Shown here one piece after another: positions 8,475 through 17,384 of a stretch of DNA of 64,000 bases; the first letter of the stretch is position 1; the number at the start of each line of letters is the position of its first letter. The notes beneath the pieces were generated by a model. That model was not told where the DNA came from, did no database searches, and worked only from the letters and a program-made list of their open reading frames with translations. A program made the translations under genes and the position numbers. This stretch comes from UBA7985 sp002711265 (GTDB lineage Bacteria > Pseudomonadota > Alphaproteobacteria > UBA7985), in NCBI GenBank assembly GCA_965660945.1, contig CBFIBS010000009.1, positions 48,434 to 112,433 of the forward strand, given 5' to 3'.

Positions 8475-9917
8475 TCATCCCTTACCGCCCTGATCGCGGG
8501 CATAGACGTCCTCAAAGCGAATGATGTCATCCTCGCCGAAGTAGCTACCCGTCTGCACTTCGATCAATGTAAGCGGCACTTTGCCTGGGTTTTCCAAGCG
8601 GTGCACGGCGCCCAGCGGGATGTAGATGGACTGGTTCTCGGAGACGAGCTGAACCTCTTCGCCGATTGTCACGTTGGCCGTGCCTTCAACCACGATCCAG
8701 TGCTCGGCACGGTGGTGATGGCTTTGTAGGGACAGCGCCGCTCCAGGGTGGACGACGATGCGCTTGACCTGAAACCGCTGGCCAATCACGAGGCTTTCGT
8801 ACCAGCCCCAAGGGCGGTAATCGCGGGGTATGGTCTCTGCTTGCGCCACGCCTTTCGACTTCAACGTGGCAACTATCTGCTTGACCTCTTGGGTGCGGTC
8901 CTTGTGAGCGACCAGAACCGCATCGGGCATGGCAACAGCGACGATATCGCTCAGCCCCAGCCCGATCAGCTGTTGGTCTTCGCTGGCTGCATGCAGCAGC
9001 GTGTCTTGGCATTCCAGTGCCGTTGCCGGGCCAGTGGTCACAGTGCCACCGCCATCGGCCTCTGCTTCCCGCCACACTGCCTGCCAGTCGCCCAAATCGG
9101 ACCAAGCACCGTCGTAGGGAAGGACTGACAGGTTTGGCGCCTTCTCCATGACTGCATAGTCGATCGAGATATCGGGCAGGGCGTCCCACGGCTCTGGCGC
9201 GAGACGGGTGAAGGATAGGTCTTTCTCTGCGCCCTCGAAGGCAGCGCGACAGGTGCTCAGGACTTCAGGCGCATGTGCCCTAAAGGCCTCGAGGATCGCT
9301 GTGGTCGAGAACAGGAAAATACCGGCGTTCCACAAGTGCATACCGCCCGCAAGCAGTGCCTCGGCTGTGGCCAGATCAGGCTTTTCAACAAAGCCCTTGA
9401 GCGGCTGGGGCTCGGGCGCAAAGTCGGGCGAGGGGGTCGAGAGCTCAAGCCAGCCGTAGCCGGTCTCTGGCCGATCTGGGCGAATACCGAAGGTCACCAG
9501 CTGACCGGCTTGGGCCGTCGTTGCTGCCGCCGAAACTGCGGCTTGGAACCGCTCAGCATCTGGGATGACATGATCAGACGGCGCCACCAGCATGAGCGCG
9601 CCAGGCTCTAGGGCATCCAGCGCAAGCGCAGCCGCGCAGATCGCGGCAGCGGTGTTCTTGGCCGCGGGCTCGATCAGGATGTCGGCGGGGATGATTTCGA
9701 GCGCGGTCAACTGCTCTATGACGATGAAGCGAAAGTCAGCGGCGGTCACGATCGTCGGCGCGGCAAAGCCCGGGCCTGACAGCCTCCGGGCCGAGGCCTG
9801 ATAGAGGCTTTCCTCGCCGGTGAGCTCGACAAACTGCTTGGGGTAGGACTTGCGCGACAAGGGCCAGAGCCGCGTGCCGGAGCCACCACACAGGAGAACC
9901 GGGTGAAAAACTGGCAT
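8475..9917 (-). CDS. manC: mannose-1-phosphate guanylyltransferase / mannose-6-phosphate isomerase
   Basis: Bifunctional type II enzyme making GDP-mannose for polysaccharides, 480 residues, usual length. The pyrophosphorylase signature LLCGGSGTRLWPLSRKSYPKQ is at the N-terminus. The C-terminal third is a cupin isomerase domain (RPWGWYESL..., SLQSHHHRAEHWIVVEGT). I chose ATG at 9917 (MPVFHPVLLCGG), which has AGGAG 11 bases upstream; a longer start at 9953 adds 12 residues unlike the family and lacks a ribosome binding site. No other sugar or polysaccharide gene is adjacent. Confidence 0.92.
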   Translation of the reverse strand: MPVFHPVLLCGGSGTRLWPLSRKSYPKQFVELTGEESLYQASARRLSGPGFAAPTIVTAADFRFIVIEQLTALEIIPADILIEPAAKNTAAAICAAALALDALEPGALMLVAPSDHVIPDAERFQAAVSAAATTAQAGQLVTFGIRPDRPETGYGWLELSTPSPDFAPEPQPLKGFVEKPDLATAEALLAGGMHLWNAGIFLFSTTAILEAFRAHAPEVLSTCRAAFEGAEKDLSFTRLAPEPWDALPDISIDYAVMEKAPNLSVLPYDGAWSDLGDWQAVWREAEADGGGTVTTGPATALECQDTLLHAASEDQQLIGLGLSDIVAVAMPDAVLVAHKDRTQEVKQIVATLKSKGVAQAETIPRDYRPWGWYESLVIGQRFQVKRIVVHPGAALSLQSHHHRAEHWIVVEGTANVTIGEEVQLVSENQSIYIPLGAVHRLENPGKVPLTLIEVQTGSYFGEDDIIRFEDVYARDQGGKG

Positions 9918-10339
9918 GATATTGACTGCTCCTGAGGCCGTGAGATCCATCACAGAAGGAATGCAGGCATTGTTACGTTGAGGACGGCACTTAGGCTACT
10001 GCGAAGAATTCAGGAGGCTGCGTTCAGGGTGCGGCCTCTGGTTCGGTGGTCGCATTACTCAGGGCGTGAGCGAGGGCTACGACCCCGCCACAGGCTTTCA
10101 TGCGCCGTTCGCCTTCGCGCCCGGGAACGCCTGAGCTACGCCCGAGAGCACTGATTATCGGGTGGTTTTGCCGCTCTGTCAGCCTCAGTGCACCGAAATT
10201 GTCCGGGTCTTTCGCCGTTTTGAAACCTGATCTGCATCCAGATTTACAAACTGAAACACATTTGCTGACGACTGTTACGCGGACCGGGGCTAGGTTGAAT
10301 TCATCAACAGAAACCCAAGACGCACACCCCAACTCCAGA

Positions 10340-10490
10340 ATAGACCTCGCTCCTTATCTCCCTCCCGTTTCTTCCTCCTCCCTAACGTTTCCTCCCCGTT
10401 CCCTTCTCTCCCTTCCTCCTCCTCCTCCCCATGATGAACGAGACAAGCCTCAGCCGGCGCGGTTCCCCAACCCGCCGGCTCCTTTTTTTT
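10340..10490 (+). ncRNA. putative trans-acting sRNA with repeated CCUCC motifs
   Basis: The plus strand carries four clusters of CCTCC (10361-10365, 10374-10382, 10391-10397, 10415-10430), complementary to Shine-Dalgarno sequences, directly followed by an intrinsic terminator (10452-10490). No plus-strand gene ends here. Alphaproteobacterial sRNAs with CUCCUCCC anti-Shine-Dalgarno loops (for example the CcsR/cuckoo RNAs of Rhodobacter) are established, and this layout resembles them. The 5' end is not determined; I see no confident promoter. The start coordinate is therefore approximate. Confidence 0.45.
10452..10490 (+). terminator. strong rightward intrinsic terminator with no upstream gene
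   Basis: AGCCGGCG (10452-10459) pairs with CGCCGGCT (10473-10480). Inside, GGTT pairs with AACC around CCCC with only a single C bulge. CC and then eight T residues (10483-10490) follow. On the minus strand there is no T-run, so it is not the terminator of the leftward LysR gene. Confidence 0.85.
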
Positions 10491-10569
10491 CCGGATCATG
10501 AGAGTAAGTGCCCCCGTCGCAGGAAAACGGGGCGATGGCCGGTTTCGCCAAAACCCAAGCGCGGTCGGT

Positions 10570-11496
10570 TCAGCCGCCTTCGATAAAGGCTGTGATTTTC
10601 TTCAGTCCTGCGTCCGCATGGGCAAGAAAGGCGGTCTCCAGCGGGGTCAGCTTAGCATGGCGATGGGTAATGAGGCCAAAGGGGATGCCGGGCAGGGTGC
10701 CGGGGAAGTTGAGCCGGACCAGTGCGCCGCTGCGGATCAGTGGCAGGATTACGACGGGCGGCAGGATGGTCAGACAGTCGGTGGTCTTGAGCAACTCGAT
10801 CAGCGCACTCGCCGAGCTGCAGCGCAGGGCGTTTGAAATACCGCTGATGCCCATACTGGCCAGCGCCGCCTGCATGGTCTGGAACAGGGTGCTTCGAGTG
10901 GCATGGGTGATCCAGCTCGCCTCCTGCAGATCGCTGACCGAGACTTCTTCCTGCGCGAGCAAGGGATGACCGGCGCGGCAGATCACCCCGTGTTCGAGGG
11001 TAAGCAGCAGCTGCATTTCCAGCTGACGGTTTGGATGGTCAGACTGGATCGGTCCGAAGGCCATATCGACTTCGTTGCCCGCAACCAACTCGTAGAGTTC
11101 GGGCTGATAGCCGGTTTGGATGTCGAAGCTGGCCTTCGGGTGGCTCTCCCAGAAGTCCGTGACCACTTCCGAGAGCACAAATTCGCAGAAGAATGATGGT
11201 GCGGCGACCCGTATGACGCCAACCTGTCCCCGCCGGACGTCCTCGGTGGTGCGCTCGGCCTCGTGGATCAGGCTGCGCACTCCCTGTCCCATGCGCGCCA
11301 GCTCGGCCCCCAGCGGTGTCGGGGTCACGGGCCGCCGGCGCCGCGCGAGCAGATCCAGACCGGCACGGGCCTCAAGGGTTTTGACCATGCTGCTCAGCGC
11401 GGGCTGGGTCGTCCCCAGCCGTTCGGCCGCTAGCGAAAAACTGCCTTCCTCGATAATGGCAGCGAACTGCACCAAATGCCGGGGGTCGTATTTCAT
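10570..11496 (-). CDS. LysR-family transcriptional regulator
   Basis: DNA-binding regulator of 308 residues, normal LysR length. The N-terminal winged helix-turn-helix (LVQFAAIIEEGSFSLAAERLGTTQPALSSMVKTLEARAG, shown here only as residues about 7-45) is followed by a substrate-binding domain. ATG at 11496 (MKYDPRHL) is chosen because it matches the family N-terminus; upstream in-frame starts would add up to 97 unlikely residues. It is divergent from the sulfatase/arylsulfotransferase pair and probably controls it. A perfect dyad with the LysR T-N11-A pattern lies at 11507-11521, just upstream of its start, suggesting autoregulation. The inducer is unknown. Confidence 0.9.
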   Translation of the reverse strand: MKYDPRHLVQFAAIIEEGSFSLAAERLGTTQPALSSMVKTLEARAGLDLLARRRRPVTPTPLGAELARMGQGVRSLIHEAERTTEDVRRGQVGVIRVAAPSFFCEFVLSEVVTDFWESHPKASFDIQTGYQPELYELVAGNEVDMAFGPIQSDHPNRQLEMQLLLTLEHGVICRAGHPLLAQEEVSVSDLQEASWITHATRSTLFQTMQAALASMGISGISNALRCSSASALIELLKTTDCLTILPPVVILPLIRSGALVRLNFPGTLPGIPFGLITHRHAKLTPLETAFLAHADAGLKKITAFIEGG

Positions 11497-11506
11497 AGGC
11501 GTTCTC

Positions 11507-11521
11507 ATACGGTAATCGTAT
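11507..11521. promoter_or_regulatory. putative LysR operator
   Basis: ATACGGTAATCGTAT is a perfect 5-bp inverted repeat (ATACG/CGTAT) with a 5-base centre and the T-N11-A signature of LysR sites. It lies 11 to 25 bases upstream of the regulator's start codon, in the intergenic region shared with the sulfatase gene. Confidence 0.55.
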
Positions 11522-11761
11522 GGAAACATGAACAAAAATAATTCGACTGTATGTAGCCCCGAGCCTAGCCTGAGCTGGAGGGCGTGCGAGCGGACAACCC
11601 CTTGTCGGCTTCCATCGTTGCGGTTCAAAGTCTGCGCTCTGGCCTCCTCCGGGGGCGAGTGGGAACTGAAGCAAGACGGTGACCGCCTGAAACCGGGGCG
11701 AAACCTGTCCACCCTTCGCCCCGGTTTACCATTTTGATCATCCACGGAGTTGGCCCGCGCA

Positions 11762-13468
11762 GTGGCAGCCAAGAACATCCTTTTCATTATGTATGACCAG
11801 CTGCGGTTCGATTACCTGAGCTACGCCGGTCACAAGACCCTGCACACGCCGCACTTCGACCGCGTGGCCGCGCGGGGGGTGAACTTCACTAACACCTACG
11901 TGCAGTCACCGGTGTGCGGGGCGAGCCGGATGAGCACCTACACCGGCCGCTATGTCTCCAGCCACGGGGCGTCGTGGAACAAATACCCGATCCGGGTGGG
12001 GGAGGTGACGCTGGCCGATCACCTGCGCGCCGTCGGGATGGACTGCTGGCTGCTTGGGAAGACCCATATGGAGGCCGACGCCGAAGGCATGGCGCGGCTC
12101 GGCATCGACCCCGGCAGCATCATCGGCGTGCGCCAGTCCGAGTGCGGCTTCGATCCGTGGGTGCGCGATGATGGCCTGCACGGCATGGCCTACGATGGCA
12201 ACTACGGTGAGAACGACGGCGCGTACAACACCTACCTCAAGAACCGAGGCTACGACACCGAGAACCCCTGGGCGATCTACGCCAATGGCTCGGTTGAAGA
12301 CGGCCAGCTCGCCTCAGGCTGGTTCATCGAGAACGCGGACAAGCCCGCCAACATCGCCGAGGCCGACAGCGAAACCCCGTGGCTGACCCGCGAGGCCATC
12401 GACTTTCTCGACCGGGCCAAGGGGCCGTGGTGCGCGCACCTGTCCTACATCAAGCCGCACTGGCCCTACATCGTGCCCGCGCCCTACCACAACATGTACA
12501 CCGAAGATGACATCCAGCCGCTGATCCGCGAAGCGCGGGAGCGGGAAGACGCGCACCCGGTTTATCAGGCTTTCTTCTCCAACCCCATTGCTGCGACCTT
12601 CCGCGATGACAGCGCGCGCAATAAGGCCATCATCGCCTACATGGGCCTGATCAAGCAGTGTGACGACCAGCTTGGCGTGCTGCTCGACCACCTCGACGCC
12701 ACCGGGCAGGCCGAGGATACCGTGCTCGTGGTAACCTCCGACCACGGCGACTATCTGGGCGACCACTGGCTGGGGGAAAAGGACCTGTTCCACGAGGTGT
12801 CGGTCAAGGTGCCGATGGTGATCAGCCATCCTGATCCGGCCTTCGACGCCACCCGCGGCACGGCCTGCGACGCGCTGGTCGAACATATCGATCTGGCGCC
12901 GACCTTCATCGAGATCGCCGGTGCCACGCCGGAAATAAATCTGCTCGAAGGCCGGTCACTGATGCCGCTGCTCGCCGGTGAAGTGCCCGAGGACTGGCGG
13001 CAGTACGTGATCAGCGAATACGATTACTCGATCTTCCCCATGTGCGAGGCGCTGGGGCTGGAAAGCTGGGACGCGCGCCTGTTCATGGTGTTCGATGGTC
13101 GCTTCAAGCTGATGCATTCGGCGGCAAAGGGGCATCGGCCCATGCTGTTCGATCTCGCCGAAGACCCCGAAGAATATGACGATATCGGCGGCGATCCGGC
13201 CTACAGCGCGGAAGTAGAGAGGCTGTACGGGCATCTGCACGAATGGGCGCTGCGCATGGCACAGCGGGTGACCATGTCCGAAGACAAACTGCGGATCAAA
13301 CGTGGCTCGCCCCAGCGCGAAGGCATCCTCGTCGGCATTCACCATGCCGAGGACCTGCCGCTGAAATTCACCGAAAAGTATCTGGGCAAAGCGCGTCAAA
13401 TCCACTTTGAGGACCCTGCCGACCGCCAGCACTACGGTGGTGAGGCCCCGGAAGCGAAGGAAGACTGA
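11762..13468 (+). CDS. sulfatase-family hydrolase
   Basis: Alkaline-phosphatase-superfamily sulfatase, about 568 residues. The metal site MYDQLRFD is near the start. The modified-cysteine site SPVCGASRMSTYTGR is at about 49-63: Cys52 would become formylglycine, with C-x-A-x-R instead of the common C-x-P-x-R. VTSDHGDYLGDHWLGEKD supplies later metal and anion ligands. No signal peptide is seen, so it looks cytoplasmic. GTG at 11762 is preferred because GGAG (11746-11749) is 12 bases upstream; TTG at 11750 would abut that GGAG. It is two bases from the arylsulfotransferase-family gene and divergent from LysR. A choline sulfatase or phosphonate monoester hydrolase activity remains possible. Confidence 0.85.
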   Translation: MAAKNILFIMYDQLRFDYLSYAGHKTLHTPHFDRVAARGVNFTNTYVQSPVCGASRMSTYTGRYVSSHGASWNKYPIRVGEVTLADHLRAVGMDCWLLGKTHMEADAEGMARLGIDPGSIIGVRQSECGFDPWVRDDGLHGMAYDGNYGENDGAYNTYLKNRGYDTENPWAIYANGSVEDGQLASGWFIENADKPANIAEADSETPWLTREAIDFLDRAKGPWCAHLSYIKPHWPYIVPAPYHNMYTEDDIQPLIREAREREDAHPVYQAFFSNPIAATFRDDSARNKAIIAYMGLIKQCDDQLGVLLDHLDATGQAEDTVLVVTSDHGDYLGDHWLGEKDLFHEVSVKVPMVISHPDPAFDATRGTACDALVEHIDLAPTFIEIAGATPEINLLEGRSLMPLLAGEVPEDWRQYVISEYDYSIFPMCEALGLESWDARLFMVFDGRFKLMHSAAKGHRPMLFDLAEDPEEYDDIGGDPAYSAEVERLYGHLHEWALRMAQRVTMSEDKLRIKRGSPQREGILVGIHHAEDLPLKFTEKYLGKARQIHFEDPADRQHYGGEAPEAKED

Positions 13469-13470
13469 GT

Positions 13471-14610
13471 ATGGCCGCAGCACCCTCAACAGCGGGCGTC
13501 GGTGACGGCCCGGCCAAGGCTATGGAGCAGACCACCTTCCGCCGGATCTTGAACACCGGCCTGACCGGCCACGACCCACGACAGGCCGAGCAGGGCTACG
13601 TGCTGTTCTCCCCCATGAACGACCTCAACCAGACCCTGATCATCGATATGGCGGGGGAGGTGGTGCACCGCTGGCAGCACGGGGAAAACATCGGCCTCTA
13701 TGGCTCCCTCAATGCGCGCGGGAACCTCTATATGGGGGCGAAGATGAAAGACGAGGCGAGCGATCTGTTCCAGATCTGGCCGGCTTTCAAAGGCGGTCAG
13801 ATCCGCGAGGTCTCTCCCGCCGGCGAGGTGCTGTGGACCCACACCGATCCTTTTCACCACCATGATCAGTGCTCCATGGATCACGGCGGTTGTCTGTATC
13901 TGTCGCTGGAGACCGTGCCTGAGGACCTTGCGCAGCGGGTCCGGGGCGGGCACCATCCGCCCGACAATCGAACCACCATGTACGCCGACGTCATCGTCGA
14001 GGTCGACCGCGAGGGCAACCGCATCTGGGAATGGCGCGCGATCGAGCACCTCGACCCCGAGATCGACGAGCTGGAGCTGAGCGAAAGCCGCTGGGAGTGG
14101 ACCCACGGCAACTCGATTGCGGCGCTGGGCGATGACCGGGTGCTGGTGTCCTTCCGTGCCATCCACACGGTCGGCATCATCGACAAGGCGACCGGCAAGT
14201 TCCTCTGGAAGTACCGTCACCCAGAGATGGGCGGCCAGCACGACCCGCAAATGCTGCCCAACGGCAACGTGCTCATCTATGACAATGGCACACAGCGCCG
14301 GTTCATGGGCTTGTTCCCGCATTCGCGCGTGTTCGAGATCAATCCGGCGACCAATGAAATCGAGTGGGAATACCGCGACCGCTTCCCCTTTACCTTCTAT
14401 AGCCCGCAAGTCTCCGGCGTGCAGCGCCTGCCCGGGGGCAACACCCTGATCTGTGAGGGGCTGCGCGGGCGGATTTTTCAGGTGACGCCGAGCGGCGAAG
14501 TGGTCTGGGAATACGTGAACCCCTACTTCGAGCCCAATATCTTCGGCTTCGACAGCAACATGGTCTTCCGCGCCTACTTCTACACGCCCGAGCAGGTACC
14601 GTTTGTCTGA
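13471..14610 (+). CDS. arylsulfotransferase (ASST) family protein
   Basis: 379 residues of beta-propeller-like repeats matching the ASST/PQQ-like family: GGQHDPQMLPNGNVLIYDNG near 249-268, and a later block TFYSPQVSGVQRLPGGNTLI near 309-328. Known ASSTs move sulfate from a phenolic sulfate to another phenol without PAPS and are periplasmic. This one has no clear signal peptide, which argues either for a cytoplasmic variant or for a related non-enzymatic propeller. It begins two bases after the sulfatase stop and is surely co-transcribed. The pairing suggests handling of sulfated phenolics. Confidence 0.75.
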   Translation: MAAAPSTAGVGDGPAKAMEQTTFRRILNTGLTGHDPRQAEQGYVLFSPMNDLNQTLIIDMAGEVVHRWQHGENIGLYGSLNARGNLYMGAKMKDEASDLFQIWPAFKGGQIREVSPAGEVLWTHTDPFHHHDQCSMDHGGCLYLSLETVPEDLAQRVRGGHHPPDNRTTMYADVIVEVDREGNRIWEWRAIEHLDPEIDELELSESRWEWTHGNSIAALGDDRVLVSFRAIHTVGIIDKATGKFLWKYRHPEMGGQHDPQMLPNGNVLIYDNGTQRRFMGLFPHSRVFEINPATNEIEWEYRDRFPFTFYSPQVSGVQRLPGGNTLICEGLRGRIFQVTPSGEVVWEYVNPYFEPNIFGFDSNMVFRAYFYTPEQVPFV

Positions 14611-14619
14611 AAGACTGAC

Positions 14620-16428
14620 CTAGCGGACGGCAGGCCGGGTCATGATTTCCCGGGTCAGATCCATCAGCCGCGGGATCAGGTCGGCCTCGGCGGTGATGCT
14701 GACAGCGCGCTGGTAGAAGGTCTCGGCCCGGTGGCGCAGCCCCAGCGCATAGATTTCGACGTCGCTGGTTTCGGCCAGCAGGTCACGCAACGCTTGCGGC
14801 AGTGCTTGGCCACCCGCGTGGCGTTCCGTGGTCGAGCAGCTCGGCGCGCCGTCCGAAATTACCACCAGCACCCGGCGGGTCGCGGGCACCAATCGCAGCC
14901 GCCGCAGCGCCCAGTTCAGCGCCTCGTGGTCGATGTTTTCCTTGAGCAGCCCGGCGTCGCACAGCCCCGGCACCTGCAGGCGGGGCTGGCGCCAGGGCTG
15001 GCCAAAGCCCTTGAGCACGTAGTGCCGCAAATCGTTGAGCCGCCAGACCGTGCCCTCGGGCGGCGGCGGGGAGCCGGCATCCCGCCACGCGGCGAGGCTC
15101 TGCCCGCCGTTGGTCGCAGCCGTGGTGAAGCCCAGCACCTCAAAGGGGACCGCCGACAGACTCAGCGCATCGCCCAGCGCCTGCAGCGCCAGCACGGTCA
15201 GGTCCATCCACTTGCCGCGCATCGAACCTGAGCAGTCGACCAGCAGGGTGATCGCCGCGTCGAGGTCCTGGCTCTGGTATTCCTGCTTAAAGGTGCGGCG
15301 TCGGTGCGGCGCGGCAACGATCTGGGCGAGGCGGGAGGCGTCGATCAGGCCTTCTTCTTGGTCGAATTGCCAGTCTGACTGTCGACGGGAGCGCAGCGCC
15401 AGCGCCAGCGCGCGCGACAGCCGCCGGGCTTCGGCGTGCTGTTGGCGGTATTTCTCAGCGAGCCGTTCGGCCTGCTCATTGAACACTGCGTCGGGCAGGA
15501 CGGCCGACAGTGGCAGTTCACTGTCAAAGGCGGTGGTGAAGGCCTGCGGGCGGGGGATGGCCGGGGCCTGATCTCCAGCGGCTTCAGGGGCCGGAACGTC
15601 GACATCGGCGCTCTCGCCGGTTTCATCGAAGCGCTCGAACATGTCGCGGGCGAAGGAGGTCATCTCCTGATCGTCTTCGTCTTCGCTGCTCTGGCCTTCG
15701 CCGGTCTCTCCGCGCTCGCCCTCGGCGCTGGGGGTCGGGCGCTGCAGGTTGCTGGTCAGCGATTGCGCCAGTTCTTCGAGGAAGGCGCGGGCGGCGTCGG
15801 CGAAGGCACCAGGCTGGTGCAGGCTGGCGTCCAGCGCGGGCAGGGAGCGCGGGCACTTTCGGTTGAGCCACGCGACCCACATCTCGACGGCGCCGGAATC
15901 CCACAGCGGCTGAGCCTGTCCCGACCAGCGATCGGTCAGCACCAGCACCAACGCGCGTTCCAGCGGCAGCTGTGCGGCCAGAAAGGCATGGCCGCAGCCT
16001 GCGTCTTCGAGTTCCTTGAAGCTGACCGCCTGCAGGTCCGGGAACAGCCCCGGAAACTGCTGCAGTCCCAGCGCGGTTGCACGCGCCAGACCAATGCGGT
16101 CAGCCAGCCCACTCAGGCTGTGCGGGAAGCGGCGCAGGAAGGCCTTGCGGGCCAGAGAACCGCGCGCGACCGACCACTGCTCGGCGTTCCAGTCGGCGCG
16201 GGCTTCGGGCAGGGCAAGGCTGAAGTCCGGCAGCCCGGAAAGGGGGGCTGCGAGCTTCTCTACCGACTGCCGCTGGCGCTCGAAGGACAGGTTGTGCTGG
16301 CGCCGGTCCGACAGCTCGAGCGCAGTCAGGTCGTCTTCCGGGTGCGCCCACAACTGCAGCCACTCGGCACCGTGCCGGACCTTGCCGCGAAAATCGCGTT
16401 TCTGGATTTTGGTGCGGACTTCTTCCAC
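14620..16428 (-). CDS. CobT-like VWA protein (cobaltochelatase subunit homologue)
   Basis: 602 residues with the CobT layout: an N-terminal region, an acidic linker (about 240-265, rich in Glu/Asp/Ser), and a C-terminal von Willebrand A domain with the MIDAS motif DCSGSMRG (about 395-402). The CobT-specific stretch GLLKENIDHEALNWALRRL and VISDGAPS follow. CobT and CobS form the ATPase ring that drives cobalt insertion by CobN. No CobN or cobalamin gene is in the window, and the matching CobS-like gene lies 13 kb away inside the hydroquinone operon. It lies 58 bases after iclR on the same strand, so the two may be co-transcribed. It may be a cobaltochelatase subunit or, as I infer, part of a dedicated metalloenzyme-activating pair. 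Confidence 0.8.
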   Translation of the reverse strand: MEEVRTKIQKRDFRGKVRHGAEWLQLWAHPEDDLTALELSDRRQHNLSFERQRQSVEKLAAPLSGLPDFSLALPEARADWNAEQWSVARGSLARKAFLRRFPHSLSGLADRIGLARATALGLQQFPGLFPDLQAVSFKELEDAGCGHAFLAAQLPLERALVLVLTDRWSGQAQPLWDSGAVEMWVAWLNRKCPRSLPALDASLHQPGAFADAARAFLEELAQSLTSNLQRPTPSAEGERGETGEGQSSEDEDDQEMTSFARDMFERFDETGESADVDVPAPEAAGDQAPAIPRPQAFTTAFDSELPLSAVLPDAVFNEQAERLAEKYRQQHAEARRLSRALALALRSRRQSDWQFDQEEGLIDASRLAQIVAAPHRRRTFKQEYQSQDLDAAITLLVDCSGSMRGKWMDLTVLALQALGDALSLSAVPFEVLGFTTAATNGGQSLAAWRDAGSPPPPEGTVWRLNDLRHYVLKGFGQPWRQPRLQVPGLCDAGLLKENIDHEALNWALRRLRLVPATRRVLVVISDGAPSCSTTERHAGGQALPQALRDLLAETSDVEIYALGLRHRAETFYQRAVSITAEADLIPRLMDLTREIMTRPAVR

Positions 16429-16486
16429 GCTTCGATGATCCCGTCCGCTGGCTTGCCTGAGCTCTGTGACTGCGCTTGAAGGCTGC

Positions 16487-17311
16487 TCAGGTCAGCGAGG
16501 CCGAGATTTCATCGGCCGCGGCGCGCATGGCGGGCAGGAAGTCGGCCTCCATCACCTCCGGCGTCTTCTGCCACGTGTGGCAACAGACGTTCATCGCGGC
16601 GATCACCTGACCGGAAGCGTTGCGGATCGGCACGGCGAGGGAACAGATACCGCGCTCGAATTCCTCACGCAGCAGGCAGAATCCGGCTTCTCGGGCTTCA
16701 CCGATGGCGGCGAGCAGGCCGGAGACGTCCCAGATGGTTTGGTCGGTCAAGGGTTGACGCGGGTATTCTCTGAGCAGCTGTTCGAGCTTGGCGCAGCCCA
16801 TGTCCCCCAGCAGCACCCGTCCGAGCGAGGTCGCGAAGGCGGGCGCGCGGGTGCCGATGTTCAGCTGCACGTTTGAAATCCGGTGCCCGGCCGTCCGCCC
16901 GACGAAGACAATCTCCCCGCCGTCGAGCACGGCCAGCGAGCAGGTGTGGTCGAGCTTGCTGGACAGCCGCCGCATCACCGGGCGCGCGACTTCGGTCAGC
17001 CCGAGGCTGGAGATATAGCTGAAACCCAGTTCCAGCACTTTCGGCGTGAGCGAGTAGTTCTTGCCGTCGAAGCTGGCGTAGCCCTGATCACAGAGCGTCA
17101 GCAGGTAGCGACGGGCAGCGGCGCGGGTCAGTCCGGCTTCTTCGGCGACCGCAGAGAGGTTCATCACCGGGCGCTGGGTCGAGAATGACCGAAGCACCTG
17201 CAGGCCTGAGACAAAACTGGCGACCACTTCCCGCCGGGCACCCTGTTCAAGGGTCGGGTGGCTGGAAACCGATGCGATTTCAGGGGGCGTGGGCTGAAGC
17301 TGCGAAGCCAT
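16487..17311 (-). CDS. IclR-family regulator of the hydroquinone operon (PcaR/PobR-like)
   Basis: 274 residues. An N-terminal winged helix (SGLQVLRSFS...TRAAARRYLLTL, about 40-80) is followed by an IclR ligand domain whose SLGRVLLGD, FERGICSLAVPI and NVCCHT segments are typical of aromatic-acid regulators such as PcaR, PcaU and PobR. ATG at 17311 has AAAGGA six bases upstream, favoured over TTG at 17329. It is divergent from the dioxygenase genes, with direct and inverted repeats between them, so it very likely controls them. Whether it activates or represses, and with what ligand, is not visible. Confidence 0.9.
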   Translation of the reverse strand: MASQLQPTPPEIASVSSHPTLEQGARREVVASFVSGLQVLRSFSTQRPVMNLSAVAEEAGLTRAAARRYLLTLCDQGYASFDGKNYSLTPKVLELGFSYISSLGLTEVARPVMRRLSSKLDHTCSLAVLDGGEIVFVGRTAGHRISNVQLNIGTRAPAFATSLGRVLLGDMGCAKLEQLLREYPRQPLTDQTIWDVSGLLAAIGEAREAGFCLLREEFERGICSLAVPIRNASGQVIAAMNVCCHTWQKTPEVMEADFLPAMRAAADEISASLT

Positions 17312-17341
17312 GGGGTGTCCTTTGGTCAATCTGCGCGCTGT

Positions 17342-17370
17342 GCGAACAAATTACCGGTCAGCGAACAAAT
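17342..17370. promoter_or_regulatory. direct repeats, putative IclR binding sites
   Basis: GCGAACAAAT occurs at 17342-17351 and again, exactly, at 17361-17370. The 19-base offset is close to two helical turns, so both copies face the same side of the DNA. They lie between iclR and the dioxygenase promoter. Confidence 0.55.
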
Positions 17371-17384
17371 CTCAAGCTTTTTCC

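Larger units (their letters stand above)
9918..10569. other. long gene-free region, contains the putative sRNA locus
   Basis: About 650 bases between manC and the LysR gene, both leftward. Short frames here have protein sequences typical of noise (proline/serine runs from the pyrimidine tract). It contains a CCTCC-rich tract (10361-10430) and a strong rightward intrinsic terminator (10452-10490), described separately. A small dyad ATCTG-CATC-CAGAT lies near 10230-10245. Confidence 0.6.

Noticed and set aside
10100..10501. 133-codon plus-strand frame over the pyrimidine tract
   Set aside because: The protein is dominated by Pro/Ser runs created by CCTCC repeats, has no ribosome binding site and ends inside the terminator; a small RNA explains the region better.
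14620..16428. Treating the CobT-like and CobS-like genes simply as cobalamin biosynthesis
   Set aside because: No cobN or other cobalamin gene is present, the two genes are 13 kb apart, and one is embedded in a catabolic operon; kept open only as an alternative.
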